Position numbers and translations under genes: made by a program. A DNA stretch of 64,000 nucleotides from Avena insularis. Lineage: Eukaryota; Streptophyta; Magnoliopsida; Poales; Poaceae. The notes under the pieces are model-generated. The model was not told where the DNA came from and did not search any database. It was given only the letters and a program-made list of their open reading frames with translations. Below are positions 21,600 to 35,065 of this stretch, in pieces. Every line of letters starts with the position of its first letter. Position 1 is the stretch's first letter. The DNA lies in the NCBI GenBank assembly GCA_023614405.1, contig CM042693.1, positions 158,054,731 through 158,118,730 of the forward strand, in the 5' to 3' direction.

Positions 21600-23720
21600 A
21601 TTGTACACTTTCACCACAACATTCGATACATCCGTCAGGAACAATCCTGAAGTCACCATACTTAGTAGGCGGATAATCAATCCTAACCTTTCAATTACAT
21701 GCCCTAGTATAGGCACCTCTCCTGTGAGTTTGGCCTCCCAACCATGACCAACTGTCATCTTGGGTACTGCACAGGTGGACAATCTTCACAAGGTAGCCTC
21801 AGCTCAGACCTTGGCTGCAAGGGAACCCATACTAAGGTATATAAATTTCCATTCAAGCCCTACCCAATTTTGAGGTATTGTGGTTGTACGGTAAAATTGG
21901 AATGTTATCGCATCCAGACAACCATCAGTTTTATAAAGGGCTAAGGCTCATGCCTCAACATTTGCATCATCAAAATCATCTGGTGTTCAGGAACACGTGT
22001 CAAAACATTTCAGTAGAATGACTCATCATTCTAAGGTTTTCATAACCATTTTCACCAAGTATTCCCATCTACAGTTGATCAAGTTTTATGCTTAACACTA
22101 GCATCTACAAGTGGGGGTAGATACTAATGATGGGTAATAAACAAATGAGGCTTAGCTAAGTTTAATCTCATGCCTCAGGATGACATCAAGATTATCTAAC
22201 TTAGGCCAAGTTTTATGCTCTTTATGCTACCTTCAATTATCTTTCTAGAATCTACAATTCACTATGTAAACTCTAAGAGAAAGCTTTAATAAAGAAAATA
22301 AAGTATTAAGCTTGCAAGTAAAACTAGGATTGGGTATCAACTGGTGTAAGCTTGCAAGTAAAACTTACATGGCTTAGCTTGCTAAGCTAGTAGTATAAAT
22401 TTGCTAAGTTGCAAGTGTTAGCTTGCTTAGTTAATAGCTTGCTAATTCAACTAGTAGTATCAGGATTGCATAAGTAGGGTATCTTGCAAGTGTTATCTTG
22501 CCTTGTGCAGAACAGTGGTTGAAGTTCTCCTCGGCTTCTTCCTCGTAGTATCCTCCTTCCTCCCCGTATCCTTGGTCGGTACTAGCGTCTATGAATAAAT
22601 ACGAGGTACACAATCACCAAACAATACTTAACTATTTCTAATCATCACACAAAGGTTCACACTAGGTGATCTAGCATCATCACTAACATTACAAGATTAA
22701 GGCACTTGTCCCATTTATTTTATTTGATAAAAGTAATTTATACTCATTGAAAAACTACTTAAGATTTAATATTCTCCAACTCAAATATGGGATCACGTTG
22801 ACACATGTCATCACCACATATTTCAGTACATGGGAATGTGATTTAATGTGGTGTCACAATTTAATAAGGTTTAAACTTTTTATTTTATTTAATTAAAGTG
22901 ACTAGAAATGCTTATGTGGAATTCTTTTATTACTTGATCATTATTTCTTTAAGTAAACCTATATGTTTTTATATATTCTGAAAGGTATGGTTAAATGTGA
23001 TTTTTGAGAGTTGGAATTAACTCAAAATCTCTTATGGTTGAATTTTGAAAAATGTTTGAAATCAGTATTTTTACCATGGGTGATCTACAAATATAAATGG
23101 TTTAATTCCAACGGGCTTCGATTAAGCATTCTAGTACCTTTCTAACAAAATTGGTTTCATGCATTTTGGTTCAGTGAATCGAGATGGGTTGATTTTTGAA
23201 TCTAGGTACAGAACTGGGTTTGAAATTAAATGAATAAAACTAAATTTGAATTGTTGGGTTGCGCGGGAGGTTTAACTGGGCCGGCCCACTACGCACAGCG
23301 CATGCGCGGGCTGGTTAAGTGAGCGACCCCACTCCTAATTGATACAACGAGTGGTGAAGCGGTACGGGGTGATCTAGGCCGCACGATCTAACTCTAATCG
23401 AATGGCTCTAGTTCATCGTCCATGTTGGGCAGCGCCGGCGAGACAGAACCCTAGCGCGGCCAGTGGGGGTCGTGGGAGGCTCACCGGGGCTCAAGCGATG
23501 GTCAGCGACGGGGGCGAACGACGAAGTCGACAATGACGGTTCTCCTTGTACCAGCAGCTTCTCCTGGGGTGGCTCCAATCGATGGTGCCTCTCCTCCTCT
23601 GTAGCTGCAAACTCCGGTGAAATTCCGGCCACCTGGTGCTCGGCTTTCTCCGGGAGTGAGTGGGTGTGCTCAGTGAGAGGTGGGGAGTGAACTGGTGTGA
23701 AGAAAACGAGCAGGGGAGGT

Positions 23721-23731
23721 CTCCTTTTATA
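23721..23731 (-). promoter_or_regulatory. TATA box of E1 5' LTR
   Basis: TATAAAAGGAG on the minus strand, about 1.4 kb into the LTR. A telobox-like AACCCTAG lies downstream at 23447-23454 on the opposite strand. Confidence 0.7.
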
Positions 23732-24811
23732 GTGACTGAAGGGGACCGGCGGGCGGGGGCTGAGCTCATCATGGTCGATGGCACAGAGGGCTAATGACAT
23801 GGGCGACGATACGGGGCGGTGTTGTGCTCCCTGGCGAAGCTCAACGGCATGGTGGCGAAGCATGGGGCGATGCTGATCGGTCGGAACGCGTCGACGCTCT
23901 GGGCGGGTCCGACGGCAATTTTAATGACGCATAGGTGCTCCTGGTCGCGTGGCGGTGCACGAGCATGTCTGGGAGGTTCCGGGTGCGGTGGTGATCACGT
24001 ACGCGAGCGGCGAAGGCAGGGCGCGGTTTGTGCGAGCGTGTCGAGCGCGGCGCTCTGGAGCGCTCTCGGCATGGCCGCAGAGAGAATGGTCGCGTGCGTT
24101 CTAGGTGGTCCAGTGGTAGCTGCGCTCGGGTCTTGGACAGGGAGTGGCGAGGGACGATGGAGTGCCTGCTAGACAAGGTTGGCGAGGCTAGTTAGGCTTG
24201 TAGCTTGTTGTCGATGTTGGGGTTGGCAATTGTGTTCGGCATGGTCACCATTAATGGCTATGCCAAGCTCACAGTAGTGCTAAGGCTTGTTAATTGGGCT
24301 AGATCATCTACTCACAGTATAGAGTGAGCTAGAGAGGGAACAAGGTTGGCCAAAAGCACTGCTCAGTATAGTGTTTGTTGTTTGTTTGTTTGTTTGATGG
24401 CAGCAAGGTGTTTGATGAAATGGCCGAAAGAAATTTAAATTTGAATTTTGGATTCAAACTTGGTGGGTTTGCTAGGCACATACTAGGGAGTATCTGGTTA
24501 GTTGGATTGGTCAAGGGGCACTGGTTTAGTTGGGTTTTGAAAATGTGTGATCTTCACATATGATGAAGATTCAAATTTTACTTGTAATTTGAATGAGGCT
24601 GCCAAATGTTTCTTCAAGTTTGAAAGGTGGGCTTTGCTTCACTTTTACTTGGTCTTGCAAGGGGTGAAAAGAATTGGAAAATTTTCTGTTTGAAATCTTG
24701 GACTAGAAACACTCAAAGTGACCTAGTGAGCAAGATTGGCAAAAATGACCATTTGCCTTATTTGATTTCTTTTTGATTTTCTCTGATTTGTTTTTGCTTG
24801 GAAATGTTTTA

Positions 24812-24935
24812 CTCCCTCCATCCTAAAATAGATGTCTCAAATTTGTCAAAGTTTAGATGAATCTAGACACTATTTAGTATATAGATTCATCTAAAATTTG
24901 AAAAACCTAAGACATCTATTCTTGGACGGAGGGAG
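24812..24935. mobile_element. Stowaway (Tc1/mariner) MITE, 124 bp
   Basis: The terminal inverted repeats start CTCCCTCCATCC and CTCCCTCCGTCC, with TA duplications at 24810-24811 and 24936-24937. The left LTR of E1 has the empty site around 14950, so insertion followed E1's integration. Confidence 0.95.
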
Positions 24936-25128
24936 TAGATGATGTTATATTCATCTTTGAACCATTCCTTACTATTTAGTTTAATCACACAAGTCCATTC
25001 ATGCATTTATCAAATCATCACATACACACATGCATTCATATGACTTGTATTTAATCAAAGTTTTTGTTAACCCTAATTTTAGTGATTAGAGTTTGATGAT
25101 CATTATTTCATATTTTTGGGATGTTACA

Positions 25129-25133
25129 CATAT
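25129..25133. repeat. Target site duplication of E1 (CATAT), right copy
   Basis: It matches 9229-9233. Confidence 0.95.
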
Positions 25134-26240
25134 CTATCCAGTTGATATCATGATCTTTTGTTTATGGATGTCGGCGGTGTGAAATAAAAGGGGAGCTTGT
25201 AAGTCCATGGAGTATTGTATTGTGTTAGAGCAACGCCTAGGAGGCTAGGCTAATCCATGCCTAATCATGATGGAAACTTGCAGCATAACCATAGTGAGCA
25301 ATCTATGAAGCATCTTCAGAAAAAATATAGAAAAAAAGAGGAAAAAAGAAAAAAAAAAGCACCATACTCATGGTAAATAAAAAGATCGATGAGATGCTCA
25401 ATGTCTGTTGCCTTGTCATTTTGATATGGGATAACTCCTGTGTCATGGGGCAAGGGGTACCCCCTTGGCGGTTCTCTATGATACACATATACTTACAATG
25501 ACAAGAACTTGCTTGTGAATAAAGTTTATTAGCATGAGGAACAACCCTCGTACTCAAGGGACATGAGATTTTCAAATTATGATCTGTCAAGCATATACTT
25601 CATATTTGTGCCACTTTAACCTTAATCACTTCAAGATGCTTATGATAGTTGCAATGAGAGATGAAAGCTAATAAGTACCATAATTTTTGGAAGATCTTTA
25701 TGAAACTTGAAATCCCTGCTTCCCTTTATGAAGGGCCTTTCTTTTTACTTTTATGTTGAGTATCCACTTTATATCTTTATGCACCAATTGAGATAACATA
25801 GTTGTCATTCTTAGTTCAATGTGCATTATACCAAAACTTATTGATTGATTCATAATCATGGTATTGCATGTTCTTAAATTATTTGTATCTAGTCACCCTT
25901 ATGAACTTTGAAGCTGTCCTATGCATTTATGTTTTGCTATTCCATGAAGGACAAGCTGAAAACCACTCATGCTCTGTTTTCTATGTGTGAAACAAACAAA
26001 TGCCTTTCAATGCATGGTTATTCATGATCTTTTGTTTGTACCTTTTCATGTTACAACTTAGTTGCTATGTCTTATTGTTAGAACTACATCTTTCATGCTC
26101 ATGTTTAGAGTACTATGATCCCATCTATCAATGCTTCACAATATTTTGATCAAGATTGTGACAGTGCATGTCACCTCAAAATATCTTCTTTTTATCACTT
26201 ACCTACTCGAAGACGAGCAGGAGTTAAGCTTGGGGATGCT
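25134..26240 (+). other. Non-coding interior of E0 (right part) ending in polypurine tract
   Basis: This continues the E0 interior after E1. There is no supported gene. AAGCTTGGGGATGC at 26226-26239 serves as polypurine tract directly before the LTR start TGATACGTC at 26241. Confidence 0.75.
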
Positions 26241-27855
26241 TGATACGTCATAAACGTATCTATAATTTTTTGTGGTCAATGTTTTTTTGTATCAAATATC
26301 TTATGTTTTGTCTACACTTTGAGGCATTTTTATACATTTTCTAGAACTAACATATTAACAACATGCCGCGGTGCCAGTTGCCTGTTTCCTGCTGTTTTTG
26401 GTTTAAGAAAAGATAGTAAATAAATATTCTCGGAATTGGACGGAACAAAAGTCAAAGTCAATATTTTACCAGACACGACACAGATTCCGAAGGGGAGACG
26501 AATTGGATCCACGAGGCGGCCACACCTAGGGCCAGCGCGGGCCCCCCTAGGGCGCGCTGCCCCATGGTGTGGGCCCCTCGAGCCCACCAACCTTTCCCCT
26601 TCGCCTATATGTAACATTCCAAAAATATTAATCAAGATTATCAAGTTCCAATCACCCAAATTTAGGGTTAACAAAAACTTTTGTTATTAAAATCAATATA
26701 AATGCATGTGTGTGATGAATGCATGAATGCTTGCAATGACTTGTTTGATTGCTATGAATGGCAAGGATTGATTTAAAGATGAAAACAACATCATCTATAT
26801 CATTTCCAAGTGGAACCAAATCAAGAGAAATTCAAATATAAACATTATAAGCAAATGGTCATTTTGACCAAAGTACCACTAGACCACTTTGAGTGTTTCT
26901 AGTCCAAGTTTTCTAACAGAAACAAATCCAATTCTTTTCACCCCTTGCTAGACCAAGTAAAAGTGAACCCAAGCCTACTTTGCAAACCAACAGAAACAAA
27001 TTTCAAATATATTCAAATGACTATTCAAAATTGAATCAAGTGTAGGTACTAAGATCACCATTTCTCAAAAACCACTCAAACCAGTTCATCTTGCCCAACC
27101 CAAGCAACCAGATACTACCAAGTATGTGACAAGAACACTCACCAAATTTCATTCAAAAATTTCAAACTAAATTTTTGGCCATATCATCAAACAGTTGGTG
27201 AACACAGTAAACACTGCCTAACTTCTACTGTTTGTGATCAAAGCCTTATCTAATTCTTGTCTCCCATTGCTCACCCTTGTCTCTCCTAGTGAGCACACAA
27301 GCATTGAACAAGCTAGAACCCTACCCTTGCACCAGTGCCATGCCACCCGAACTTCCCCCTTGCCAGCCGACCATGGCCAGCACGCTGGAGTGAACGCCGC
27401 GCCTAGCCACCATGTCCAGGAGGCAGCTGACCGTCCACCGCCACCCCCTGTCCAGCCCTCGCATGCAGCCAGGCCCTGGACCACCCCAGTACAGCCACGT
27501 CTCTGCGCCATGCCGAGAGCACGCCAGAGCGCCGTGCCCGACACGCTCGCAGATGCCGCGCCTCACCTTCGCTGCAAGTGCCTGCAATCACCATGACACC
27601 AGAAACCCCCCAGACATGCCCCGTTTGCCGCCGCCCGTGACCCGTCGAACCTTTGCATCGTCAAAACCACCATCGGTGCCGCATAGAGCGTCGACCGTTC
27701 CCGACCACCCTCGACCGCCCCCTTTCCGCGCCATTAAGTCCTTGAGCATCGCAAGGAGACCGCGCACCGGCCTACCCTCTCCGCCATGCCATTAGCTCGT
27801 TGTACCGTCTACCCCATCGAGCTCCGCCCATGCCGCACTGCCTCTCTCGCTTGGC

Positions 27856-27866
27856 TATAAAAGGAG
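27856..27866 (+). promoter_or_regulatory. TATA box of solo LTR S2
   Basis: TATAAAAGGAG is the same string as in both E1 LTRs, here on the plus strand. Confidence 0.65.
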
Positions 27867-30116
27867 GACTCCCTAGCCCCAATTCCCCACACCATCTCAC
27901 TCCCCTCCTCTCATAGAACCTCCCACACCTTTCCCCGGAGCAAGGCAAGCTCCGCATCACCAGAATTTCACCAGGGCCCACTGTTGTACATGGAGAAGGA
28001 AGCCGTTGATGGAGCTGCCCTAGGAGCCATCGTGACCACCGTTCGAACCGCCATCGTCGACAACATCATTTGCCCCCAACGCCGACCCTAGCTGGAGCCC
28101 TGGTGAGCCTCACATGACTCCCACCGCCGCGATAGGGTTTAAACCTCGCCGGAGCTGTTCGTCATCGACGATGAGCCTCGGTCGTTAGATTAGATTCTAA
28201 TCGCACGATCCAGATTACCACTTACCGCTTCGCATAGCCAGAGTCGCGAACAGATGGGGCCATCACTTAACTCAGCCCGCGCGCTGCGCTGTGCACAGTG
28301 GGCCGTCCCAGTTAGTTCCCGTGCGACCAAGTAGATTCAAATATAGATTTTTCAATTTAGTTCAAAACCTAGTTCTGTCAGTAGATTCAAAAATCATTTC
28401 AGAGAGTTTTACTGAACCAAATGGCATGAAACCAATTTTGTTAGAAAGGTATTGAAAATTTTAATCCAAGCCAGTTGAATTCAAACCATTTGGAATTTTA
28501 GATCACCTATAGAAAAATTAACAAGGCAGAGACTTTTCCGCATTCAAATATTTTTCAAAAATCAACCATAAATGCTTTTGAGTTGATTCCAACTCTCAAA
28601 AATCACATTGAAAAGACCTTTCTGAATATATAAAAATATCTAGGTTTACTTGTAGTAATAATGGACAGGTACTAAAACAATGCTACGTAAGCATTTCTAG
28701 TCACTTTAATTAATTAAAATAATAATGTTAAACCTTATTAAATTGTGACACCACTTTAAATCACATTCCCAAGTATTAAAAAATGTGGTAATGACATGTG
28801 TCAACATGATCCCATATTTTAAATTGGAGAATATTAAATCTTAAGTAGTTTTCAGTGAGTAGAAATTAATTTTCCAAAATAAAATACATAAGACTAATAC
28901 TTTAATCCTTGTGATGATGTTAGATCATCTAGTGTGAACCTTTGTGTGCCAAATAGAAGTAATTAAGTATTGTTTAGTGATTGTGTACCTCGTATTTATT
29001 TATAGACGCTAGTACCAGCCAAGGATACGAAGAGGAAGGAGACTACTACGAAGAGGAAGCAGAGGAGAACTTCAACCACTGCACTACTCAAGGAAAGCTA
29101 ACACTTGCAACTTTGCAAGCTAGATAACCTATGAAATGCATTAGGCATGCTTTGGTTATGCAACCTTGATTATACCAAATCCCAGTTTTACTTGCAAGCT
29201 TTATTATTTCTATTTCCTTTATCAAAGTTCTTTATTACTTCTAGTTATTATTTAGTGAGTTTTGGAAAGATATTATAGGTAGCATAGAGAGCACAAAACT
29301 GGGCCTAAGTTAGTTAGAACTAGATGTCATACTGAGGCATGAGATCTATATTTAGATAGTCACACTTGATTAGCACCCTCATTAGTGATTACCCCCATGT
29401 CACATCCCAAAATTTTCCAAATTTTGAAATGTGAAAAATAAATAAACAAAAGAATTAATTGTTGAAATTCAGGGTGAAAAGAAACTTTTTGCTTCCAAAT
29501 GGAAACGTCAAAATACTTCTTGAATAAATTTGAATGAAAAGGGAATCCAACAAAATCTCAATCAAGTTAAATGCATTCATCTATGAATGTATCTTGAATT
29601 TAAACACTTGGAAAAAAATAAACCAAAACCCTAAAACCCTAATGGAAAGAAATCATTTCCAAGATCTCTCTAAGACTATGGATTTGATCCATATAAAAAT
29701 TTTCAACAAACATTTATAAATGATCAAAAATGATAAACAAAAATATTATAAAACTGTAGAAATTGGTTTCATTTAATTTGGAGCCATGGATAATAAGTAA
29801 AGAATTTAATAAGATCAAAGGAAATAAAATTTTCAAATCTAATAAATCTCCTATCTAAAATCCATACCAAATTATGAGCAAAATAATCCTAAAAGGATTA
29901 TTAAAAGGATTATTTAGATAAAAAAATATTAAATAATGTTATACAAATAGGAATCACCATTATGGAACTATAAATAAAAAGATATGGATTTTATAAGACA
30001 AAGAAAGAAATAAATAAGGAATATTTAAAAGCCAAATTAAATCTTTGCCAAGTCTATAAACAAATGAAAGTTATTGAATAATAAAAAGAGATAAAATATT
30101 ATTTAAATAAAACTAT

Positions 30117-30700
30117 ATGGGCTTTGAACCATATTCAATTTTATTTAAATAAAGAGAAATTGCCTAAACTAAATAAATAATAAATCCCAAGAAATTTACT
30201 TTGAAGAGAATTTAAACCTTGAGTTAAAATCCATTAGAAAATGGAATAAAGATAATCCAAATCCAAATAAAATAAAGGGATAAGGAATATTCAAATAAAA
30301 ACATATGGGATTAAACCATATTATAATTATATTTAAATAGAGACAAATCCCTAATATAAATGAGTAATCAAATCTTGAGTAAATAATAAATTGGAATTTT
30401 CCAAAGTGGATTAAAAAGTTATCTAATTAACTTAAAAGTAATAAAATAATTATTTGAATAAAATTTATATGGGTTTAAAACCATATTTGATTTTATTTGA
30501 ATGCCCAATTTAAATGAATATTAAATATTGTTAAAATATTTTAATAATTCAAAGTGAATTATTTAATACACTAATGAATAAATAAAACCTAAAGAAAAAT
30601 GTTTGCTAAAAATTGGAATTCAAATAGAAGTTTGAAAACATATTTAAACCCTTATTTGAATAAAGACAAATGTCTATATTAAATAAATATTAAACCCTAA
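30117..30700 (+). repeat. Degenerate ~160-190-bp subrepeats in E3
   Basis: The block TATGGG..TTAAACCATAT..TTTATTTAAAT recurs near 30117, 30305 and 30467, with a weaker copy near 30640. The spacing is not constant, so the array is old. Confidence 0.6.
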
Positions 30701-31026
30701 GAGAAAATAAGAAATATTCTAAATGTATTGTTAAAACACACTATTTAAACAGAATGAAAACCTACTGAAACTTTAGAAAAGATTTGAAAATAAATGAGAG
30801 TTTAAATCATTTTATTCAAATCAAAACAAAAAATGAAATTAGAAGAAGAAAAAGATTCAGAAAGGAAAAAATAGAAAAGGACAAACCCACTAACCTAACC
30901 GAGCCTAGCTAGCCCAACAGCAGCCCACCTGGCATCTCTCTCTCGCCCTAGAGAATTGTTTTCTCACCCGCGGACATACCCCCCTCACTCGCTGACACCT
31001 CGGTCCCACGCCAACCCAGCTCACCA

Positions 31027-33478
31027 TACTACAACACGATCGGTCGTACACCAACACATATCTCGCAACGAACCGGACATCCGTACCTATAATCCACCTC
31101 CCCATGTCCCCATGACCAAGTCCTTTTATGACCTGCCCTCCCATCTTCGCAGCCCCATGCATAGGCCCATCTCAACTACCGATTCCCCATCCATCTATAG
31201 AAAAAAAAAAGAAACTCTGATCCACGTTCTTAGGCAATCCATCTTAACCCTAGCAGGAGCGCCGGGACCGACGCGCCGCCGGAGATCTCCATCCCGGATA
31301 CTTGACGGCCCGTCCCTTGTCGTTCGCGAGGATTACATGCGCTCTCCGGTCGTGACTTCCTTAGGTCTTCACTCCTCGCAGGCACTGGCCTCGACGTCCT
31401 CAGCAGAGTCACCACACGCCGGATATCATGTCGCTGCTCGGTGACCATGCACCAATGCGATGGTGCGGGCGTAGCTGCGAGGGGGAACACAGGGGGCCAT
31501 CCAGGTGTGACTTGTCTTTACCCCTTTCCAGCTTCCTCTCCTTTTTCTATGCTTGACCCGTTCATAGTCTTTCTAGAATGTTTGGTCCTTTCCATATCAC
31601 CTGTCGTTGGCTGCTGATATACTACAGTTAATATTTACCTGCTTCCATGGATAGATGTCAATCACTGTAGCATACTTGTATATCTGTCCCTCGATATTTC
31701 TAGAGCATAGAGAAAAGGCCATGACTTCTCTCTGCAACTTCTGAATAAATATGAGTTCCTTGTACATGTATATCTAGCCCGATATTCCGTACTTGTCAGC
31801 TTGTAAATCAGTAGGTAAATAGATTCTTCTGACTTGTCTTGGTACGATTCTTTCATCCTCAATTGTTTCTGTTGGCGCAGGTACAGAGTGTGCAACCAGT
31901 CTTCCTTTCCATCCGTTTGGTAGTTTGTTGATTAGATGGTAACATACTAGCAACTGTTTTCTTTACTGTATTTGGTAATCCTTGACGTGGCGTGTGTTAT
32001 AAATACATACAATTATTTCAAGCTGGGTTGTCATCTCATTTGGCAGAATAAAATGTTACTAGTACTAGAGGATAACTAGTCCATGGAGAATGCTCTTTGT
32101 TGGTTATTACATATTTTATCAAATATATGGCTATATGAATACTGATTGCTGATTGCACAAATACTGATTGCTGATTTGATTCACATTTGTATTCTAGTCA
32201 TATGCAGTTCAATTACCCTAAAGGAATTACGCAATCAGGTCATTGCGTCTTTTTTAATGTACAGGTAAACTTTTTCAGTCTTAGGTTGCTATCACTACTT
32301 GATAAAATAAGAAAATGCATATAGGATCAAGCTTGAGATCCAATTCTAATCTCCTTGTATTTGTAGGATATATATGCATATAAGACAAGGTTACAAATTA
32401 TGACCATGATGAGCTGTTTCTGATCTTTTCTGATGTTGTCTAAATGATACCATGGTCGCTCCTAGCCCCATGTAAGTGACATTCCTCTCCTGTTTCCTCC
32501 AACTCCTTTTTCAACAATATTTTAGCCGTATGTGTTTTTTCTTCTATAAGTTGCCATGGTATGTTCGGATATCTTGTACGTTAGATCGAGACTAACTAAT
32601 GAAATTCGAGCAAGTAATAGCTGACAGTCATGTATATATCTACTCCCTAATTATAAATAACCAAGTTACTCTAATTTAAATGTTAAAAGATGACTATGTG
32701 GTTCATTCCTACACATGGTTCTTGAAATTGTGAACTTTTCGTAATAAATTGCTACAGTTTTGTATAGTGGATGGTCTATAATGCTCACATTTATATTCAT
32801 ATAGATAATTGTATTAATTAATGTTCGTTGAGCTGCTCATGAGATTAGCAAGCAACTTTGGTTTTTGCCATGTCTGATTCTAAAATTGGAACTTTGTCTT
32901 TGCAGGGCCCAAGATCAGCAAGGACTTCTTTATTTAGATATCAATGTGTACATTACAAGGCAGAACATTAGAAGGAATATATATAGGATTAGTTAGAATG
33001 TAATATTTTGAAGCACGATTGTAAGCTATGTACTCAAAAGATAATTTTCATGTATGGATTCAGGATTTCACTTCAGTAATAAATATTTAATTGTTTCTTC
33101 ATGCAATGCATTCATATTCTGTGATTTTTCTTTGTTTTCTTATGTATCTTATGAAGTCTATATCTTTCCGAGGAAAAAAATTACCATCTTTGAAATGTTC
33201 AATCAACTAAGACTCGAAAATAATAATCATTTTAAATGAAATTATGTAATTTGTGTATGTTATGTTCCAACGGATACATGCGTTGCCTATGATCTATTGC
33301 CACTTTGCAACGTTGTACATGTTAGTTACCAACGCACTTGTACGTGTTGAATTATATCTTAGCAACGCCCAAAAACGCAACGCATACTAAGTCCGTTGGT
33401 AATGGTGCTAGCAACGTCTATATGGATATTTAGATACGAATCGGTGAGTTGCTGTAGGGGGGGGGTTATGTTGTAGTG
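31027..33478. mobile_element. Candidate non-autonomous CACTA-type transposon
   Basis: The right end reads TGTTGTAGTG (CACTACAACA inverted) at 33478, followed by CCA. The left end reads TACTACAACA at 31027, preceded by CCA, giving a 3-bp duplication and ~9 matching terminal bases with the first base changed. Seven or more GCAACG/CCAACG motifs lie at 33269-33420, as expected for CACTA subterminal repeats. The GC-rich leader of E3 appears to resume after 33478. No transposase is seen. The weak left end makes this tentative. Confidence 0.4.
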
Positions 33479-34554
33479 CCATCATCTTCAATGCCCCCCC
33501 CCCACTGACCTCGCCCCTAACCTTGCCGTCGTTTCTGTCGTGGTTAAATCCACGTAATTCACGTTGATGGCGACGTTAATCTCGCCAGCGACCTTGCTAT
33601 CTTAAGCGCCTCCTCCCCCTCTCTCTTTCCCCTCGCTTGCCATTCTCTCACCGCCACCAGGCTGCTCTAATTTCCTCTTGCAAGCCTCACTGCCCCGACA
33701 AACTCCAGCCACGATTCCGGCCAGCCCTCACCTCCCCACTGCTCCTAACTTCCACGAGCGTGTTCGCCAGCGTCTCCCGCGTCTACCAGTATTCCCCGCT
33801 TGCACGCGCGCGCCCTAGAGGCTCGGCAACGACTTCGACTGAGCGCCACCGCCCACTGCTCTAACTCCGGCGACCCCTCCCCGTAAGCCCCGACCACCCC
33901 CTCCTCTCTGGATGACCCCGAGCTTGTTCGCCTCTCTCACGCGTGGCTGACACACTCTTTGTTTTGACTTAGCATGGTCCGTAGCGTCGCCTCCATTAAC
34001 AATAGTGTGTGCCCATCGCCAGGACCATCTTCGGCGACCAATCGCCAGCACATTTGAGCGCCCCTTCGTCTACGACGAGTACCTTGAGCTTCCTCACGCC
34101 ACAGCGAATCTAGTGAGCCATTTCTCCTCCTTCCTTGCTTCCTGTTCCGCCAGAACCGCCGCGAGCAGAGCGCCACCGCCGCTCGCCGTCGCCACGCGCC
34201 GCCAGTCCATGGTCGAAGCGCTGTAGCCCGTTAGATCTTGATCGCACGGCTTAGAATAGATCATTTAAACGAATCAGTATGACCAATCCGAGCCACACAT
34301 ATCACTTTAAATCTAACGATCCACATCACATGATCCTACCGAACCGGTATCGCCCAATAGGATCACTCCACGTGGCCCTGCCTGTTGTTTAAAACAGAAA
34401 ATAGATCTATTAGATGTTTAGATTTAAAAAATTCGTAACTTTAGATCTACATGTCCAAAATTTACAAACTTTATATCACTGGATTCAGAAAAATGCAAAC
34501 TTTGCAACCATGCCCTTAGTTTAGTGTTTTTGTTTGGAAAATTAGTTGATTTTG

Positions 34555-35065
34555 CAGAAACATGTTTAGGCATATTTTGTGTATAAAAGTTATTCTAAAA
34601 ATGATTTTAGGGTAAAATCTTTTGTAAATGGTTTTTTTTAACCTACTGACCATAAAAACCAACTTTTGGATTTAAAAGTATATTTTGTGACAGTAAGGAA
34701 TTATTCCTTGAATAAGACCATTTCTAGAAAAACAAAAATTGTTGATTATGTTTTAAAAATAATTTTTGAGTAAAACCTTTTGAAAATGTTTTGATTTAAA
34801 CACTCTGACCCTAAACACTAAGTTTTATATTTAAAAATGTATTTGATTAAACCCTAGAAAATTATTACTTTGATTAAAGGCATTTCTAGTAAAATAAAAT
34901 GTTTGTTTGATTTAAAAATGATTTTGGGTGAAACCTTTTGTAAATGGATTTGTTTTAAAATACTTTGACCATAAACATTAATATTTGTGTTTAAAAACAT
35001 TTTGGCTAACACTAGAAATTATTACTTTGATTTAAATCATTTCTAGCAAAACAAAAATGATTTAA
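34555..35065 (+). repeat. 158-bp tandem repeat, about 3 copies, in E3
   Basis: TAAAAYCTTTTGTAAATGG-like strings occur at 34613, 34771 and 34929, an exact 158-base period, each followed by a CTGACC/TTGACC..AAAC segment and CATTTCTAG. Confidence 0.8.

Larger units (their letters stand above)
9234..25128 (-). mobile_element. E1: complete Tekay/Del-like chromovirus (gypsy) retrotransposon, family A
   Basis: E1 has two LTRs (9234-15144 and 20939-25128), each about 4.05 kb once later insertions are removed, TSD CATAT, an initiator-Met primer site (20924-20935) and a polypurine tract (15147-15158). On the minus strand the interior is 5.8 kb: orf0-like frame, then gag-pol with protease, reverse transcriptase, RNase H, integrase and chromodomain in that order. 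A chromodomain at the pol C-terminus and very long LTRs point to the Tekay/Del chromovirus clade. By eye I count about 16 differences over the first ~245 bases of the two LTRs, so the copy is not recent. It is coding-dead: 11 stops in gag-pol, 2 in orf0. Confidence 0.93.
20939..25128 (-). repeat. 5' LTR of E1 (right)
   Basis: It runs from TGTCAACACCC (20939) to GGGATGTTACA (25128), 4190 bp including a 124-bp Stowaway MITE. As the 5' LTR it carries the promoter of E1. Confidence 0.95.

Noticed and set aside
27218..27795. Overlapping ORFs on both strands in S2
   Set aside because: GC-rich LTR leader; the same region in the E1 LTRs does not keep the frames.
30956..31444. 162-codon plus-strand ORF
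   Set aside because: It crosses the candidate CACTA left end and the GC-rich LTR leader, with no domain.
32641..32700. Stowaway-like TACTCCCTAATTATAAATAA
   Set aside because: There is no matching inverted repeat or second TA boundary nearby.
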